From positions 86,466-150,465 of the forward strand of contig BEXV01000600.1 of the NCBI GenBank assembly GCA_003118195.1: DNA of 64,000 bases, read 5' to 3'. This DNA is from Hemicentrotus pulcherrimus. Lineage: Eukaryota > Echinodermata > Echinoidea > Camarodonta > Strongylocentrotidae. Made by a program: the position numbers and the translations under genes. Of the stretch, positions 21,201 to 35,788 are shown one piece after another. Position 1 is the stretch's first letter, and each line of letters starts with the position of its first letter. Under the pieces are notes generated by a model, which saw only the letters and a program-made list of their open reading frames with translations, had not been told where the DNA came from and did not search any database.

Positions 21201-22676
21201 CAGAACATATTCACACAGTCACACATTTTTTTTTCTTCTCTTTTCTTAAGGGCATTATAAAAGTTCCATCCTATTAACTTGGCCTCATTCCAGAGTCACT
21301 CCATTATTCCTGATTGGAGCCATAGGGGAATATGGGACAGTCTCACTGGATTACGAGTGCAACTAGAGCATGACTAGTAATCTACATAAGCTACTCTACA
21401 AGACCAAAACAGATCAACATCATGCATGTTTGTGCACTTTGGAAAGGGTATGAACTAATATTCTAATAGCTGTGATCTGTATGGACGAAAGCATCAATTA
21501 TTACTGTGACTTTTGCATACAAGATACCTGATATTCTTACATCTTGCAAATTGTGTCTGCTTTTTTAGTAGCGTTTTGGTCTATTCTATAAATGGGCATT
21601 CTTAAAAGGACCACGAGAGTGTCCATCTACACATATATGGCTGAACTTATTATCAAAACATAAATCCACTGCTTTCATATTCAGATTTTAATAATTCATA
21701 GCAAATCTGAAGCAGGCGGCATTATTCTTTAAAGATTCCATTATTATTAACAAAATACTAATTTTGATTTTATTCTGAAATAAATTCTGTCATCAGCTGC
21801 TTTGTTGCCATCTATTCCAAGCTACTTCCATGATCATGTAGGTATTGAATATGTGAAATTGAGGCTTTTTCAAATGCATAAGAAACTCACGTTTGTCCTG
21901 ACTGTTTCATGCATTAGAAAAAGATAGCGATATGGTAACAATTGAACATAAAAGTATGAGCGCTTTATGAAATTCTAAAATGGGATAGTTTCCTGCATTA
22001 GGATGTAATGGAAGCCATCAGCAATACAAACATGTCCACTTTACATGTCCAGTATCTGTCATATGAAGTGGCTTCCAGCAAAGTTTCTATTCTAAACCAA
22101 TTTAGAAATTTGTGGCCTGAAACAATAGAATCAGTCTCTTTATCTTTTCTACTCTCCTCCGTCCCTTGCTTTTAACTCTCGAACTGAGATGGAAAGCACG
22201 CGTCACATCTCCATGAAATTGACATTTCAATTACTCAAGATATGTGCATCAAACTTGACGACAACAGGCTTGGTGGAATATCTGACTGCTATATGGCACT
22301 CTCAGATAGAGCTCTTTACACCAAGTGCCACAGCAAAATAAAGAGTTGGAAAGAAAAAAAAAAGAGTAATACTCAAACAAGCTTTCCCCTTGTATCCTTA
22401 TGGTTTCAATATAGTACAATAGTATCATCTAATGTGAAATTCATGTCAGGGGAACAAGGAAATTAGGGGAAGAGTAACATTTGGAGTGTCTACATGTAAA
22501 TATAATAAACCTTGATCACCATTTTAAGTTTGCATTAAAAAAAAAGTTTGACAAGATTATGATCTGGAACTTGTGAACCAAATTCTACCAATTTCAGTGG
22601 AAATGTTATGTTCCATGCTGACCTACAATGATTACTAACCCAGCCTACAGCACACTAAGCAAGAAATTAAAGGAAT
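18226..22676. other. Noncoding, upstream of the start-codon exon
   Basis: Either 5' intron or upstream flank of the adhesion gene. Apart from the inverted-repeat element at 19595-20906 it is AT-rich. No TATA-plus-initiator arrangement or CpG island that clearly marks the promoter was seen, and no further exon can be assigned. Confidence 0.4.
19595..20906. mobile_element. 1.3-kb TIR element, ACAGTCAGACCGCAGC family
   Basis: The left end reads ACAGTCAGACCGCAGCGTGC and the right end on the reverse strand ACAGTCAGACCGCAGCCGGT, a 16-bp perfect inverted terminus. The motif TTTGGTTCCTGACTTTGGTA occurs twice inside (about 19916 and 20500), so the interior was partly duplicated. The target-site duplication could not be fixed. 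The only sizeable frame (19736-19945) shows no transposase motif, so it is non-autonomous. A diverged end of the same family sits at 5262-5325. Confidence 0.75.
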
Positions 22677-22680
22677 CTGG

Positions 22681-23041
22681 TAACTTTGTCTTCGATCCTT
22701 TAGAAATAATCCTTGATTTAGCTCATGCTGCAATGATACCGGTAATTATAATCCTTTAGGTCAGTCAGGAACTCCATGACTTTTACAAGCCGATCGCCTG
22801 TCTGATTATCAAGATATTAATGATTGGAATTACAAATTTGAAAACCGTTCGCCAAACAGTTTTCATAACACTAGTCTATTGGGGAAACGAGTATGGTAAA
22901 ACCGGTCACTCAAAGATTTTTACTTTTTTGAGGCACTTCTTGATCATTTAGAAGCGCAGTTTTTTTAGGGCTTACAATATCACAGACACTGGTAACATAT
23001 ACGACAGTGTATCTAAGATTTAACATTGTTAAACAATCCCT
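22681..23041. mobile_element. TTAA-flanked MITE, family 2
   Basis: 361-bp element with TTAA on both sides (22677-22680 and 23042-23045). Termini are AGGAATCTGG on the left and, reversed, AGGGATTGTTTAACAATG on the right. It shares both ends with the larger copy at 7717-8869 but lacks that copy's CpG-rich core, which suggests a deletion derivative. Confidence 0.75.
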
Positions 23042-24808
23042 TTAAGATAATCACTGATTCATTGCAATGAATCACTACAGACAATGGACCATTTGGTTTC
23101 ACGATCTCTATATTTTTTAATAAGCTATCTAATGAAGATAGCAACATATTATAAAGGTAAACACATCAACAGATTATAAGTTGATGTCCTACCGATGCAC
23201 AATGGATTTTATTTAAAAAAGCTTGCCATGTAGATGAATCTAACTTATCACAATATATATGATTTTCTCAATACTATCTTTAAAACATAAAACTGGTTGC
23301 TGACTCCTATGATGTTTAATGAAAATAACAATTCAGTCATACTGCAGTTAGAGTATCAACATAATTACGCTCATCCCCGAGCCTCAACCATAAATTGGAA
23401 TTTTACCCGGTAATCAAAATTACCTTTTAAATAAGGGCCAACTATAATGATTCAGGTCTAGACTTTATCAATGTGATTGTCCCACTCGCAGAAATTGAGC
23501 GTGGTTTGCCATTATACGATTTATTATTCATGCAATATAGGCTGGTGTATATGGTGATAGAGGAGAGTGTGAGGGCAAAGAAAAGTACAATGAACCTAAT
23601 ATAGTTGTGGTGGTCTGATACCGAGAATGCGTAAAATCATTTTAAATTGGACAGATAACCGGCACAGTGCCCTACAAAGCACTCTCCGTTAATATTTGAT
23701 GTTTGCCCTTTTGATACGACCCTGTGCAGAATGGAACTTGGATATGGTGGATTCTGAGATGTAGATGGGTGTAAAATGAGTTGATTTTATTCAGAATTAA
23801 CACCCTTCTGGCTGTAAACAGTTATAATATGAAAGTGGGAGGAGCCAGGGATTTCCTCCTTGACTACAGCATGAAATTGAGAGGAGATGGTAATTTGAAA
23901 GTCACAGACGGTCACCGAGATAGTGAACTCCAATATACAACTTATTGGAGGATTGGTACCTCCCTTTCAGAAAAATTCTGAAGGAGTACAAAAAAATTTG
24001 GAATGAGGAAACCAAATTAAGAGAATATCATGAAGAAAAGGAGAAAAAAACAATAGCTACCAAAGACAAAAGTATGAAAAAAAATAGGGAATGGGGAATA
24101 AAAGTCGGAGAAAATGAAAGGAAGAGAGAGAGAGAGAGTATGAGAAAGTAAAATAGGGGAAATACTTATACAAAGGGATAGAGTGAGAGTTAAAAAAAAG
24201 GAAGATAGATGGCAGGGAAAATTAGAAAGTAGTCTTCATACATGTAGGACGACTGTCTGGGCTAAGCTGCCAGTGACCTATACAGTTAAAAGTTTGCAAA
24301 GTCAGAATGCTAGAGTTCATTTCCACCCTTACCCAATTAACAAATCAGGCTGCTACGCTAATTATACATAGGAATTCCAAGCATGCAGACGCTGAGTAAT
24401 GAGTTCCCCTGCAAATTTCTTCTAAAGCTAAGACATTACACGCCACAAATCAGTCATCAATTGTAATACAATACACAACAAGTTCATTAATGACAGTTAC
24501 GGCCAATTTGTCAGAAGCACAATAGGCCATGATGGCTGGAGAAAGGAATTTGCTCAATTATTCTGCCATACATATTTCTGAGTGGATGGGTCTATGACTG
24601 AGGTTGTAATATGTATGGAAGTACGATCAAGTTGGTAATGATGTGTTTGGTAAAATGAGATTTGATTGATTCAATGATGTTGTAGGGTTTGGAAATGGTC
24701 ATGTCTGCTTGGATGGCGACGACCGCAGACAGATGGAGCTCGGGGAGAGGGATGGGACAACAAATATTGAAGAAGAGATAGTATATATTAAAAAATACAC
24801 AAACAAAG

Positions 24809-24810
24809 AA

Positions 24811-24850
<40 letters not shown>
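24809..24850 (+). repeat. (GA)n microsatellite
   Basis: Nearly pure AG repeat within a purine-rich region (24700-24910). Confidence 0.95.
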
Positions 24851-24851
<1 letters not shown>

Positions 24852-25270
24852 TAAAGATAGAGAGTCAAGGTGAAAGAATGAGCATGAGAAAGAGGAATAA
24901 TAGGATAAGAGGGAGGGGAAGGAAACTTGATGAATTAAATTGTAATAAAAAGAAAGGGGGGTATTTTTACGGGCAGCTCCCATTCAAAATTGATATGGAG
25001 GGAATCAAAAGGGGCATTTTCTTTGAGGGAGGGGGTAGGAAGTATATTTATAGTTATTACAAAAATCAAACACAATTTGGCACTATAGCGGGGTTTAGAG
25101 AAGGGATAACTTCCAGAACTATGATATCTGACCTATATAATTATTTAAGTAAATTTTCCTGTTAAATTGACAATACAATGATAAGTTACACAGACTTTCG
25201 CAGCAGATAGCAAAGCAAACACTGTCTGCTGAAAGCAAAAAGGGTGTCAAATCATATAACTTTAAAAGAC

Positions 25271-25291
25271 TTAACGCCCTTCTGGCTCTGA
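25271..25291 (+). repeat. TTAAYRCCCTTCTGG dispersed motif, copy
   Basis: TTAACGCCCTTCTGGCTCTG here is echoed at 50274 (TTAATGCCCTTCTGGATCTC) and 23797 (TTAACACCCTTCTGGCTG). Probably the conserved end of an interspersed repeat whose limits I cannot define. Confidence 0.4.
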
Positions 25292-27699
25292 GGATAGAAT
25301 ACAACAAGCATCATCGCCACAAAGTCTCAAGGTCAGATGTATGGACGGAAAGATAATCCATTCCTCATCCATTATTTCAACAACAAACAGCACCGCCCAC
25401 ACGGGCTTGAGCTGTTTAGCATATGAGATGACATCATAAATGGCTTTTCAGGGACCAACAAATCGGCGTCCTACATTTCCCCTTAAAATCTACACGGATT
25501 CAACAATACCAGTGCTCACAATATTATCTCAGCCATATTCGGTGATTACAAGGCATCCAAGGGCACACCTTTTATTCTAATCACGTTCGGTTCCAAGCAA
25601 ATACAATGAGGGGAAAAAATATTGGAAGGAGAAAGTTTGGCACGGGCCTGCACGTGTTCAACATCCTGGGTTCGACTTAATACAGGAAGCTATAGTAAAG
25701 CCAGAATGACATTGAATCCAGAAAAGTAAAATACCATACATCCGAACGGCTATTTAATACGGTACCTGCCTGGTATTGGTAACCAATCGAAAGTGGTAAA
25801 ACATAGTGATACATGGAACTTAATAATACAAAATTTGAGATCACTTGTAACATAAAATCTGTTATTCCTAAAATAAATATGTGTATAGGTGGAGCTTAAC
25901 TTTGAGTTATTGAGGATGGTGTTTTAGAAGAACAAAATTTAAAGGAAAGCTTGTGGAGTTCTTCAATCTATCTCACTGTTCTCACAAGCTATAATTTTGC
26001 CATTTGATTTTAAATTTAACCTTCTTTATAAACGTCAAGAAAGCAGGCATTATTCACATTATTTCCAAAAAGCACCAATATAGCCTCAAACTGACTGAGT
26101 TGAAGAATAATCCCTTCACATGTTGTACAAAGCAAATTCTGGTGCTTTGAAATGACATGGACATGGAAATGGAAATGGAATTGGGATATGTAGGTAGTAG
26201 ATTCCTTCCGAAGAATGGCTGCCATGACAACTAACACATATTGTGTTATTGACTGAACGGAAAAGGTTTGGGATGTTGTGCTCTAGAAAATTACCAAGAG
26301 GAAACCACAAGCATTCATTATTCAGACTGGGTATGTTTTTATTATCGAAAAGTACATTAGAAAAAGAAAACAATAAAGGTCAGGTTAGTGTTGTTTCAAA
26401 ATGATTTTGTTGGATTTGTACAATTAAAGAGAATTTGATCAGAACCAAACAATATTAATTTTGAGAAATGTACAAGGGTGCAGTATCACTGGAAGAAAAC
26501 TTTCTTTATTCTGAATGTATTTCCATAAATATGATTGAGATTATGGGATTGACATAATTTCTCATGTTCTGCAAGTCATTTTGGCCAAAGATCACATAAA
26601 AAGGTATATCAAGGGAAGGTAAGAAACTGATAAATATGACATACAGTTTTTAAAGTGCATATGAGTTATTGATATCATCATATTACTGGCAGGATTAAGA
26701 CACTCATACAGATTTAACGATGTTGAGATGAGCATGAAACAAGCAAGCTTGGGGTAACTGGCAGTCTCCTTAGGGAACTGGTAGATGACATGGCAAGCAA
26801 GGAAGAAGGCACATTCTGTAAACAAGCTGTCAAATGCCTAACAGATGAATGCATAAACAATTGAACATGTCATGGCTTTCACACAATTTTGATGGGTTGT
26901 TTAAAATGAGAGAGAAGAGATGTTTACAAACTCAAATGGGGAGTTCATAGGAATCGGAAAAGGAAAAGCTACCAAGGTAATTATTGACCGAGCAAGGGAA
27001 TTGTGTTTGAACATGTTTGAGGATATGAATAGGTATTTGTATCCAATAAGGAAGTCAAAAGAGGTGCCTTTAACAGACAGAATCATTTAAATGTAGGAAT
27101 GTAGGTATAGTTAGACTACTAATAAAGAGATCATCAAACATCATTAAAAAAACAACAACATACAACTGACAAAATTGGTTCCAACAATTACATTCACAAA
27201 TATGGACCTCACTTCAGTCAGTGTGAAGATGAATATGGTCTGCACTTTTGATTCCATGTCATACACAGCAAGAAAGGAATGACATGGTCTCCTTGAAAGA
27301 CATGCTTAACACATGAAAACATACTGGGGCAAAGTATGTATACGATTACCCCCCTACAAAGAGACATGGATGGGACTATAGGGAGAGAAACACATACTCA
27401 TGAAGCTGTGTAAATATATCTCCTACAAATAGCACATAAAGTACAAGCGATGGGGTTGAGAGAAAAGGATCACCACAAAAACATTTCTCTCTAATTGGCA
27501 CCGTGCAGCGCCAGGACCCAGCATCACAATGAGGTATTCTATGTCACCTCCTGCACCTCCTCCTCTTTCGCCATCCCATACCCAAAGACCGGAAAGATGT
27601 TTTCTTTCTCCCCGCATCCATTGCACTCACACTCTTGGGCTATGTGAGAGGCGAGGTCATCTCGGGTTGCTCATTGGATGATCCTTGCACATCACTTCA

Positions 27700-27743
27700 A
27701 TTAGGAGAAAGGGAGGTGGAGAAAGGGGGCGGAGGGAGGGAAG

Positions 27744-27781
<38 letters not shown>

Positions 27782-28045
27782 ATGAAGATGCAGGACTNAG
27801 ATGCAGGACTGAAGAGTAAAGAGAAAAAGACACTTCAGACAGAGAACAAGAGGGACAGAGAAGGAAAAGGAAGAGTAAAGAGGAGGGAAACCCAAGAGAC
27901 ACATAGGAACAAAGAGAGAGAGAGAGAAATAAAGAGAGAGACTGACATGCACATAAACGGAGGGAAAGAGAGAGACGTACAGATGGACAGACATACACAT
28001 TTAGACAGATAGAGATGCAGAGAGAAAGACATAGGGAGAGAGTAG
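27700..28045 (+). repeat. Purine-rich (GA)n tract
   Basis: Pure GA repeat at 27748-27776 inside a 340-bp purine-rich stretch. An N at 27798 separates two exact 12-base copies of AGATGCAGGACT. The opposite strand gives Ser/Leu-rich spurious frames. Confidence 0.9.
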
Positions 28046-31000
28046 GAAATTGCCAAACTCATGAAGGTCTGTTTGTATTAGAGTCTGTGTGTTGATTGGA
28101 ATAAACACCAGATGATAAGATAACGTTTGCTGGTGTGGTATGATACTACTGGTATAAATGATGAAAATATTATGAGAGATAACTGTGATGATAGTCTGAT
28201 AGCTAGTGGTGCATTGAGTTATCATGGTTCCTATCATTAAGATGAGTACATTGTAAAAGATTATGTAATATTTCAACTGCTCATACATCTACTCAAAACA
28301 ATCTTGTTATCATGTACAAACTGATATCATATAATAAGTCAACATCAGACCAAGATAACACTCGCTTAAACATTCGTCAATAAGAAAATTAATGTTCTTC
28401 CAAATGTATATAGATAATGCCAAATTACATCACTTCATTGCTATTTATATGCTTCAATGAAGACATTACAAATAAACTGAGCGTCCCTTACACATTTTGG
28501 ACGTGTTTTAGAAAATGACTAACTCTGACTCACAAATCTATAACCTCAATGACAGTGGGACATCTTGACTATCTGAAGGACACCCCATTCTCTATTCTCT
28601 CTCTCTCTCTGCATTTCCCTCTCTGTCTCTTTTCATTTCTCCTTCACTTCCCCCTCTCTCTGTCTTATCTTTCTTTACCAACTATTTTAATATCTTTCTC
28701 AAGAATATATTCAATGGAACAGACATGCTTGTGGTACACGGAGCAGTCCATAACAACAGGATGTATATGACTGCATGTACTTATCAATGGGTTGTGATCG
28801 GTAGTGAGTGTGCCTACAACTACATCTCAAGTATATCAGATGTAGGGTCATACGACCTCAGTGAGAGATGGATGGATGGATGGAGGTCTGCGTTAAGTAG
28901 ACTATAAGAAAGGAAGGCATCTTCAATGTCTACCAGATGTCTGTGGTATCTATGTCTGAATGAGGAGGACACAATTGTTAATCATCCCCTTGACATGAAT
29001 CAGCCCTCTTGGGCTTGCTTCAAACTATGAAATGACAAGCAACCATGATCATCCACGTTGGATGCCAGACCCGGCCATGCCTCTTTCCATCCTGAATACC
29101 GGTAAAAGCATTCTGGACATGGCATGCATATTCCATAGTCATCATCAGTTTCATAATCTCATCATCGTCGTCGTCTTCATCACAAAGAGTGATCAGATCA
29201 TGGCTATAAAGAGCAGAACTTGTATCATTACCATCATCATTATCATTCCGTCATCTTTCTTTCTTTAGAAAGAGTGAAAAGGGATATTTCAATTCCCTAT
29301 TGTATTTCCCACCGAAATCCTGTTCAGATTACGTAATACATCATGTCAACACACTTCAATAGGTGACGCACAGGGATATTGGATTTGCCTTGGGTTGATC
29401 TTTCGAATGTAGTTGAGATTGTGAAATTTGAACTCTTACAAAATGATATGCTCAGGACTTGTAAATACTTATTCATCAGACCATTAGAAGAAAAAAAAAA
29501 GAAAAAAAATCATTTTGAAATCCAAAATAACTGTTCTTTACACAAAGACAGATTTATGTCATTTTTCTATGAAACTTTTATTTGGTATTAAACAAACTTT
29601 GTTTATCTAATCTTTTACAAAAATAATCGCAGATTTCCTTACAATGTCTTATTCTACCCCTTATTATATCTCTCTATGTCATGAATCAATCATATTTGTT
29701 TTCCAATATCTCCTTCCCTTGCTTTATTTCCATTTTGCCTTAGTCTCATTTCCGCTGCATCCATAAATCAAACTCTTTTACATGATCAAACTTGCTCTCT
29801 AATGGTTCTCTCATGTCTTCCAGAATTCCATCTGCTTGACTGGAGGCAATAAAATGTAAAAATTTATGTCCCCATGTCTCTTACCCATCCGCCATGAATA
29901 TATTCATTACTTCTACATCCAGGAGTGAATTCATGAAGGCGATGTTGTCCCGGACATTGGGACATTTCTAGATGAAAAATCTTTGTGTGGTAACAACATG
30001 TATTTTGTGGTACCATAAAGGAAATTCAATCATTATTACCAGTATGCAATATTGAGTGTTCTTCATTTTTTTTCTTCTTCAGATAGCCAAAATTTAAAGT
30101 AAATATGTTGTGTGGGGGATATTTCATAGAATCTTACATAAGATGAGGTCTCTATAAATTCTTTGCACCTGTCTTCATTACCAGTATGCTATTTTTAATC
30201 TAAGATCATACCAGACTAATTACGCCCTTTCAAAAAAGTGCCTCATTTCTAGATTGAATTGATTGACTTCCACATTAGTGTGAGTAATCAAATTGTATTC
30301 CCTCAATCAAATCATGCTCTTCAGATTGATGAATTTTTCTTTGTTTAAGAATAATTAAAAATGTTTTTGATTTATCAGCATTTGTTGTCAACTATTCCTT
30401 ATCACTTTAAATCATTTACTCTGATTACTTGCTACATATTTCTATTTTTGAACATTGACATACCTTAGGTTTCACCTGTTCTGTATAAACACAAGAATGG
30501 CAGATCATCACCTTTGTATTGTGCTGTTCTTCTATATATACCTTGGGTTCTGTAGCTCCTTTCTATACTGCTCATTGTCACAGCCACACCATTCTTCATC
30601 AATCACTTTTCTTCTCTCTAACCACTGTTCCTCTCTTCATCCATTAAATCTCCCTTGCCTCATCCCTCCATTCTCCTGCCCTGTCTCTTTCTCCTTTACA
30701 TTCCCTCTCCCTCTTCCACCCACATTCCCTTGTCGGCCATTAATCTAATGTAGTGGGGAAAACCATGCAATATGAATCTAATAAGCATCGTCTCGGCTCT
30801 CACATGCTTTTCCCTGGAAATGTTTGTGCGCATGTTACGTCTGGAGCTCCTCATCCGCACACAGAAATACCAATACGTCTGTGCGCTGAATATATCCAAT
30901 CAATACAGGAAAGATGCCTTATTTGCTGCAAGCTAAACTTGATGGGATAAAAGAGGCCCCTTGCATTGAAGGGTGCATAAGAAGATGTATTCTTCTCCAT

Positions 31001-32787
31001 ACAAAATTAATACTTTATTATATTCTATAATGGGAATATTCTGAAATTAATTACTGAATAACAGATTTTGCATGCAAATATGACTCTATAACTCAGGTAC
31101 CCTTTCCCCTTACCCCAAATGACAAATGAGCCAATGATATGCTCATTACAATTTTCCATTAGCATTTAGATACACATGTATTCTATATCAATGCCATAAG
31201 TTTCGTAGAAATAAAACCTACAGCCACCGGCCCTTTTCTAATTAAAATGATATGCAGCACGGATCCAATATGAATTAATTCAATTCCAGGGAAGGTTCGG
31301 CCATGGCATTTCCAATGGCTTCATGGGATCCAATTGTTAATCGATCAATAAAAATTGAATAGAAGAAACCATAGCTATTGCCATGACAGAAATTGAGTAC
31401 AAGGTGATTCTGTTTAATAGCGAACTAGTCTTATTTACTGACTTACCGTAAACTGTATTTGTTGATTTCCAAATGTAATCATTTCATGTTTTCTTGTACA
31501 AATAATGTCCATCGACAATAGGTAATATACCTTGCCAATGCCTACAGACTGCTGCAAGTGAAAGCACTATTGATCCTAATGGAACTTGATCACTTTGAAG
31601 AAGGAAAATTAAATTTATTTATGATTTTAATCAGATTGATAAATTCACGATTCATGCTTGAACGTAAAAGGCCATGATTTTTGTAAGCAATGGCCAACCC
31701 CGCCCCTACTAAATCTTTGAAAAGTTTAAATTCACAATTTAGTTGCAACCTAAATGTACTTGCGCCTCCGTACAGCTCTCTTGCTCTCTCTCTCTCCCCC
31801 CGTTAAATGTTATTGCATCATGAACGTTTCTTAGCCTCTCTAACCCAGTGACAGCCCCCCCCCTTCCCCTCTTACCGCTGGAGGTCCACATGACTAATGT
31901 TGTACCCTTAACATGTTCCTCCAAGCATACAGAATGTGAAGTGGGTTGCATTATTGATAGTCAACCGCACCCTGAAGGCTTTCTCCCTTCTCTCTGTACA
32001 TAATCACCTTGACATTATATTCATCCATGCTCAGTTCACACTTCAACACTTAATCCCATTAGATAGATCATCTTAACATTTCACCTTCACAATCATGTCA
32101 AGGGTATGACTAATGCAGCCCTTCTGTATAAGCTTAATTTACTTAATCCACTTCTTTTAGGTATTTAGCTCTGGCATGGATATAAGTTTACGTTTGTAAT
32201 GAATACCATCCCACATACTTAAACTCTAAATTCTTTAAGTTTAACGTTAAGCACATGTTCACACTTTGATCCCTATGTGAACCATATAAAGCTTTGAATA
32301 TTATGTATAATCTCCATATCTGATTAAAATAGGGGAAGCATTTCTCATCGGCAAGCCTGTAAAATCATCAAACAAATCCTGATCCTCATTGCTCGGGAGT
32401 GAGAAATCTAATATGGAATGACTAATTGGATATATGAGCATGATATTCATTAATACTTAGTTTACAAATATGAACATGAAATTGGATGAGCAGTCATGAT
32501 GTTAAGAGAGTTAGTGATGATGATTAAGAGGAGGCCCATTCTTGGGATGAGATGTGGATGATGATGTTGAAAGTCAAGGAGAAGAGTGAGCTGTAATGCG
32601 AGGGTGTGGTCAAATGACAAGTTTACATCTTCTTCTAAACCGGAGAGTAGGAGAGGAGGTCTGATGATCTAATCAATACATAGCCAGGATAATCCTTGTC
32701 ATAACTTGGTATATGATATATCTGTTGGTTTGTCATTGGGTCCTGTCAATCTTGTGTGTCATTATTGATCATTGCAAGATCTTTGAA

Positions 32788-32840
32788 CATCATCATCGTC
32801 ATCGTCATCGTCATCGTCGTCGTCATCATCATCATCATCT
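32788..32840 (+). repeat. (CATCGT/CATCAT)n repeat
   Basis: Interrupted trinucleotide-type repeat mixing ATC and GTC units; the His/Arg frame through it is an artefact. Confidence 0.95.
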
Positions 32841-34088
32841 TCATTCTCAGCTTTATCAACACTATCATTTCCATCATAATGTGTACACCATAGTAACTCC
32901 ATACTCTACACAATCTAAACTCAAATATTATCTGAACCATCTTAGAAAGTAAATCAGATTGTAGCTTTGATAACTTCAATAAATGTATTCGTCCATCAGA
33001 TGCCTTTACCCTGCAGTAGCACCAAGTCAAAGATGAAAACTTCTTTAAATGTCAAAATAACAAACAATGTTATGATTGATGACTTTTCCATATAGGCCTA
33101 AATATGAATGGCCTCATAGAGTGTCATCAACCATCTCACTAACGGCCAAGTAAGCCCCATTTATTAAACTAACAATTTCATGGCAGACTAAACAAGCCCA
33201 TCCCAATCCCCAAACCTCTTCAAATGTAGTAACACCTATTTTAACAAAAAACAAATACGAGACATGGAATGCGCATCATTAACTTGAGCATGGCTGAAAA
33301 ACAAATATCATAATAAAATCATTCTACCCCATAAACAAAAGAATAGGCCTACCTTCATAGTCAATCATTTGCAGAAGCATGAAAATCTATCAACGATTCA
33401 ACGTGGTAAAATACCCCAACAAAAAACATAAATCGGAACAGCATATCTTTTCATATGTCAGTACAAAAGAGTTAATTTCCTTGAAATTTTAATGCAATCT
33501 TTAATAACTTTTCAAATATTTTTGGTTTTTAATAGACTAGGACCAAATGAAAAGCCTTTAACCATGCAAATCCTAGTGAAAACACCATTTCATTTCACGA
33601 TTTTTTAACTCCTATGTAAACAAAAACATTCAATTCAACATGCACAATCTACACTCTATGAATAATGATTTAAATGAATACCAATATTGTTAGACCAAAC
33701 AGTTTGAAAGCTGACACTATTGACCAAGGGGGTATACATAAGTTTATTGATCTATACCTTAAATAAATATACAGACTGCCTTGTCCAGGGATCATACTAA
33801 AGTCAGCAAATTCAAAATGGTTTGAACTTCAAAATCAAACATAATAGAAGTATATTACACTTATTCAAGTTGGTGAGAGAGTAAAACTCTGTTCATTCTA
33901 TAATATCTATAAAATAGAATGCTACATTTTCTGTGTGTGATCGGTTACCTTATTAAATAGAATGATGATAAAATCTTTGTGAGAGATTTCAAATACTTTC
34001 ATAATCTTACTGCAGGACTAACCCCTCAATACAAAAAACAATTGAATATCTTGAAAACTTAAATAAAAACTTTAATAGGAACCATTAA

Positions 34089-34160
34089 AATAATAATAAT
34101 AATAATAATAATTGGATTTATATAGCGCTTTTTCCAAAGGATACAAGGCGCTGCTCTCTT
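34089..34160 (+). repeat. (AAT)n with TATAGCGC interspersed repeat
   Basis: A run of AAT units followed by TTGGATTTATATAGCGC, then TTTTTCC.AAGG and AAGGCGCTG. AGCGCTTT and AAGGCGCT can pair as an imperfect hairpin. This sequence type is a common interspersed repeat in marine invertebrate genomes. Confidence 0.65.
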
Positions 34161-35751
34161 AGACTTTCAACAATTTAAGAGGAATTCAAGGGAATATCAC
34201 CCTCAAAACATTGGAAGAATGTGATGGAGTTCTTCCTAAAAACTAATCATGAATTAATGATCAGTGTGTGAATTATCACACCGGTGGAATATTCAACATC
34301 GTCTGAGCTGATTAATTTTCAATTAAGTCAAGACATCACATCAATCTTACCAATGCTATTATGAATTCATAATAGGGCTATTAACACGTTTGTAACTGCT
34401 AATTAATTACATTACATACTCTGGGGTTAGGATGTATATTGAAATATAATGAGAAAAGGCAAAGGGAAGAAATTATTCAAGCGAGTCTTAATTTCACTCT
34501 TAAATGGGGTTTTAGTTTTGAGGCGTGTACACTACATTAAGAGACATTTTTTATTTTAAGTTCAGCGTACATGCTGTGCGAACAATTAAATCATTCTACA
34601 TTCTACCCAAAGAGAAGTGATGATATGATAGTGAACAATGCGATTGTTCCTTTCAATACCAGCATAGCTTTTATAGGGTGCCATGATACAGGCAGGAAAC
34701 TTGCATGTATACAAATCCCCATTCTCATCTTTGTAAAGTGTACTTTATATAAACATGTACACATCTTCATAAGATGGCTATAAAGCAAAAATCTTGATTC
34801 TCATTTCCTCTAGAGTAGAGATGGAAAGTACAGGATATTAGTCCATCAACCTACAGTGTATCGCAGTTATCCCAAGGGAGACAGCTTATGGAGATTGCAC
34901 CCGCATCCTATTAGCATCTAGGTGTGGTTTGAGCATCATCACTACACAGACGTATAGCACCAGATGATGAAGTACAAGGATGCTTGGATCTTCAGGTGTC
35001 CATATAGAAGGCTTTCATACTGACAGACTGACTAACAAATAGATTCCCTATCCATGCAGATACAACACATCCAAACACACATACAGACAAATTCGGGGAT
35101 GACTCATATGTTTAGGCAGAGGTACGTTCATGAGCAAAATCACCCAGTAGCATTATCAAGGAAAGGCGGCCACTGCTGTGAATGTGGCAGTGTGTATATA
35201 TATCGCAAGCAGGCATGAAAATGCAAAACCAATATACACTACCTTCTTAGGTAACGAGGACTGAAACGGTCAACCCTCAAGATATTGTCACAGTCCAAGA
35301 GCAGTAGCTGCCGCCCAATGGCGGAGATACAAATATATAGTGATAGCAGTTAGATTCACAGAATAGAGATCAATATACAATTCCAGATAGAATCACAAAG
35401 ATAACGTGAGGTTTCCTCTTCCATCAGTGCGTTAGAACCATATTTCCACAGGAGAGAGAGAGAGAGTGAGAGAGAGGGTTGATCGAGATGGAGACTTGGA
35501 TGACACTACATGAATCCGCCAATGGTGGTAAAAGGAGAGAGAGGGATGTAATACCGCATCACCACCGCCCATGCATGCATACACGCAGGCACATCGCACT
35601 GCACCTGCACAATCTTCATACACCCACACACAAACACACAACTCGCATGTCTAAGCACACACACTCAATAAAAAATGCATGCGAACTGCATATATTTTCA
35701 GGAGTACCCCACATGCACACAGTAGACATATAGAACACTTGTTATATTTTC

Positions 35752-35788
35752 GGGGGGGGGGGGGGGGGGNGGGGGGGGGGGGGGGGGG
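35752..35788 (+). repeat. 37-base poly-G run with one N
   Basis: G throughout except N at 35770. Length is unreliable because polymerases slip in such tracts. It can form G-quadruplexes. Confidence 0.9.

Larger units (their letters stand above)
23046..34088. other. Noncoding stretch with simple repeats
   Basis: No supported gene. Long AT-rich stretches alternate with (GA)n tracts (24809, 27748), pyrimidine-rich patches (28590-28680, 30570-30720) and a CATCGT run (32788). Short frames in purine- or pyrimidine-rich parts encode low-complexity Arg/Glu or Ser/Leu peptides and are not genes. Confidence 0.5.

Noticed and set aside
27635..28012. Arg/Glu-rich plus frame and Ser/Leu-rich minus frames
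   Set aside because: Composition artefact of a (GA)n tract, also crossing an ambiguous base.
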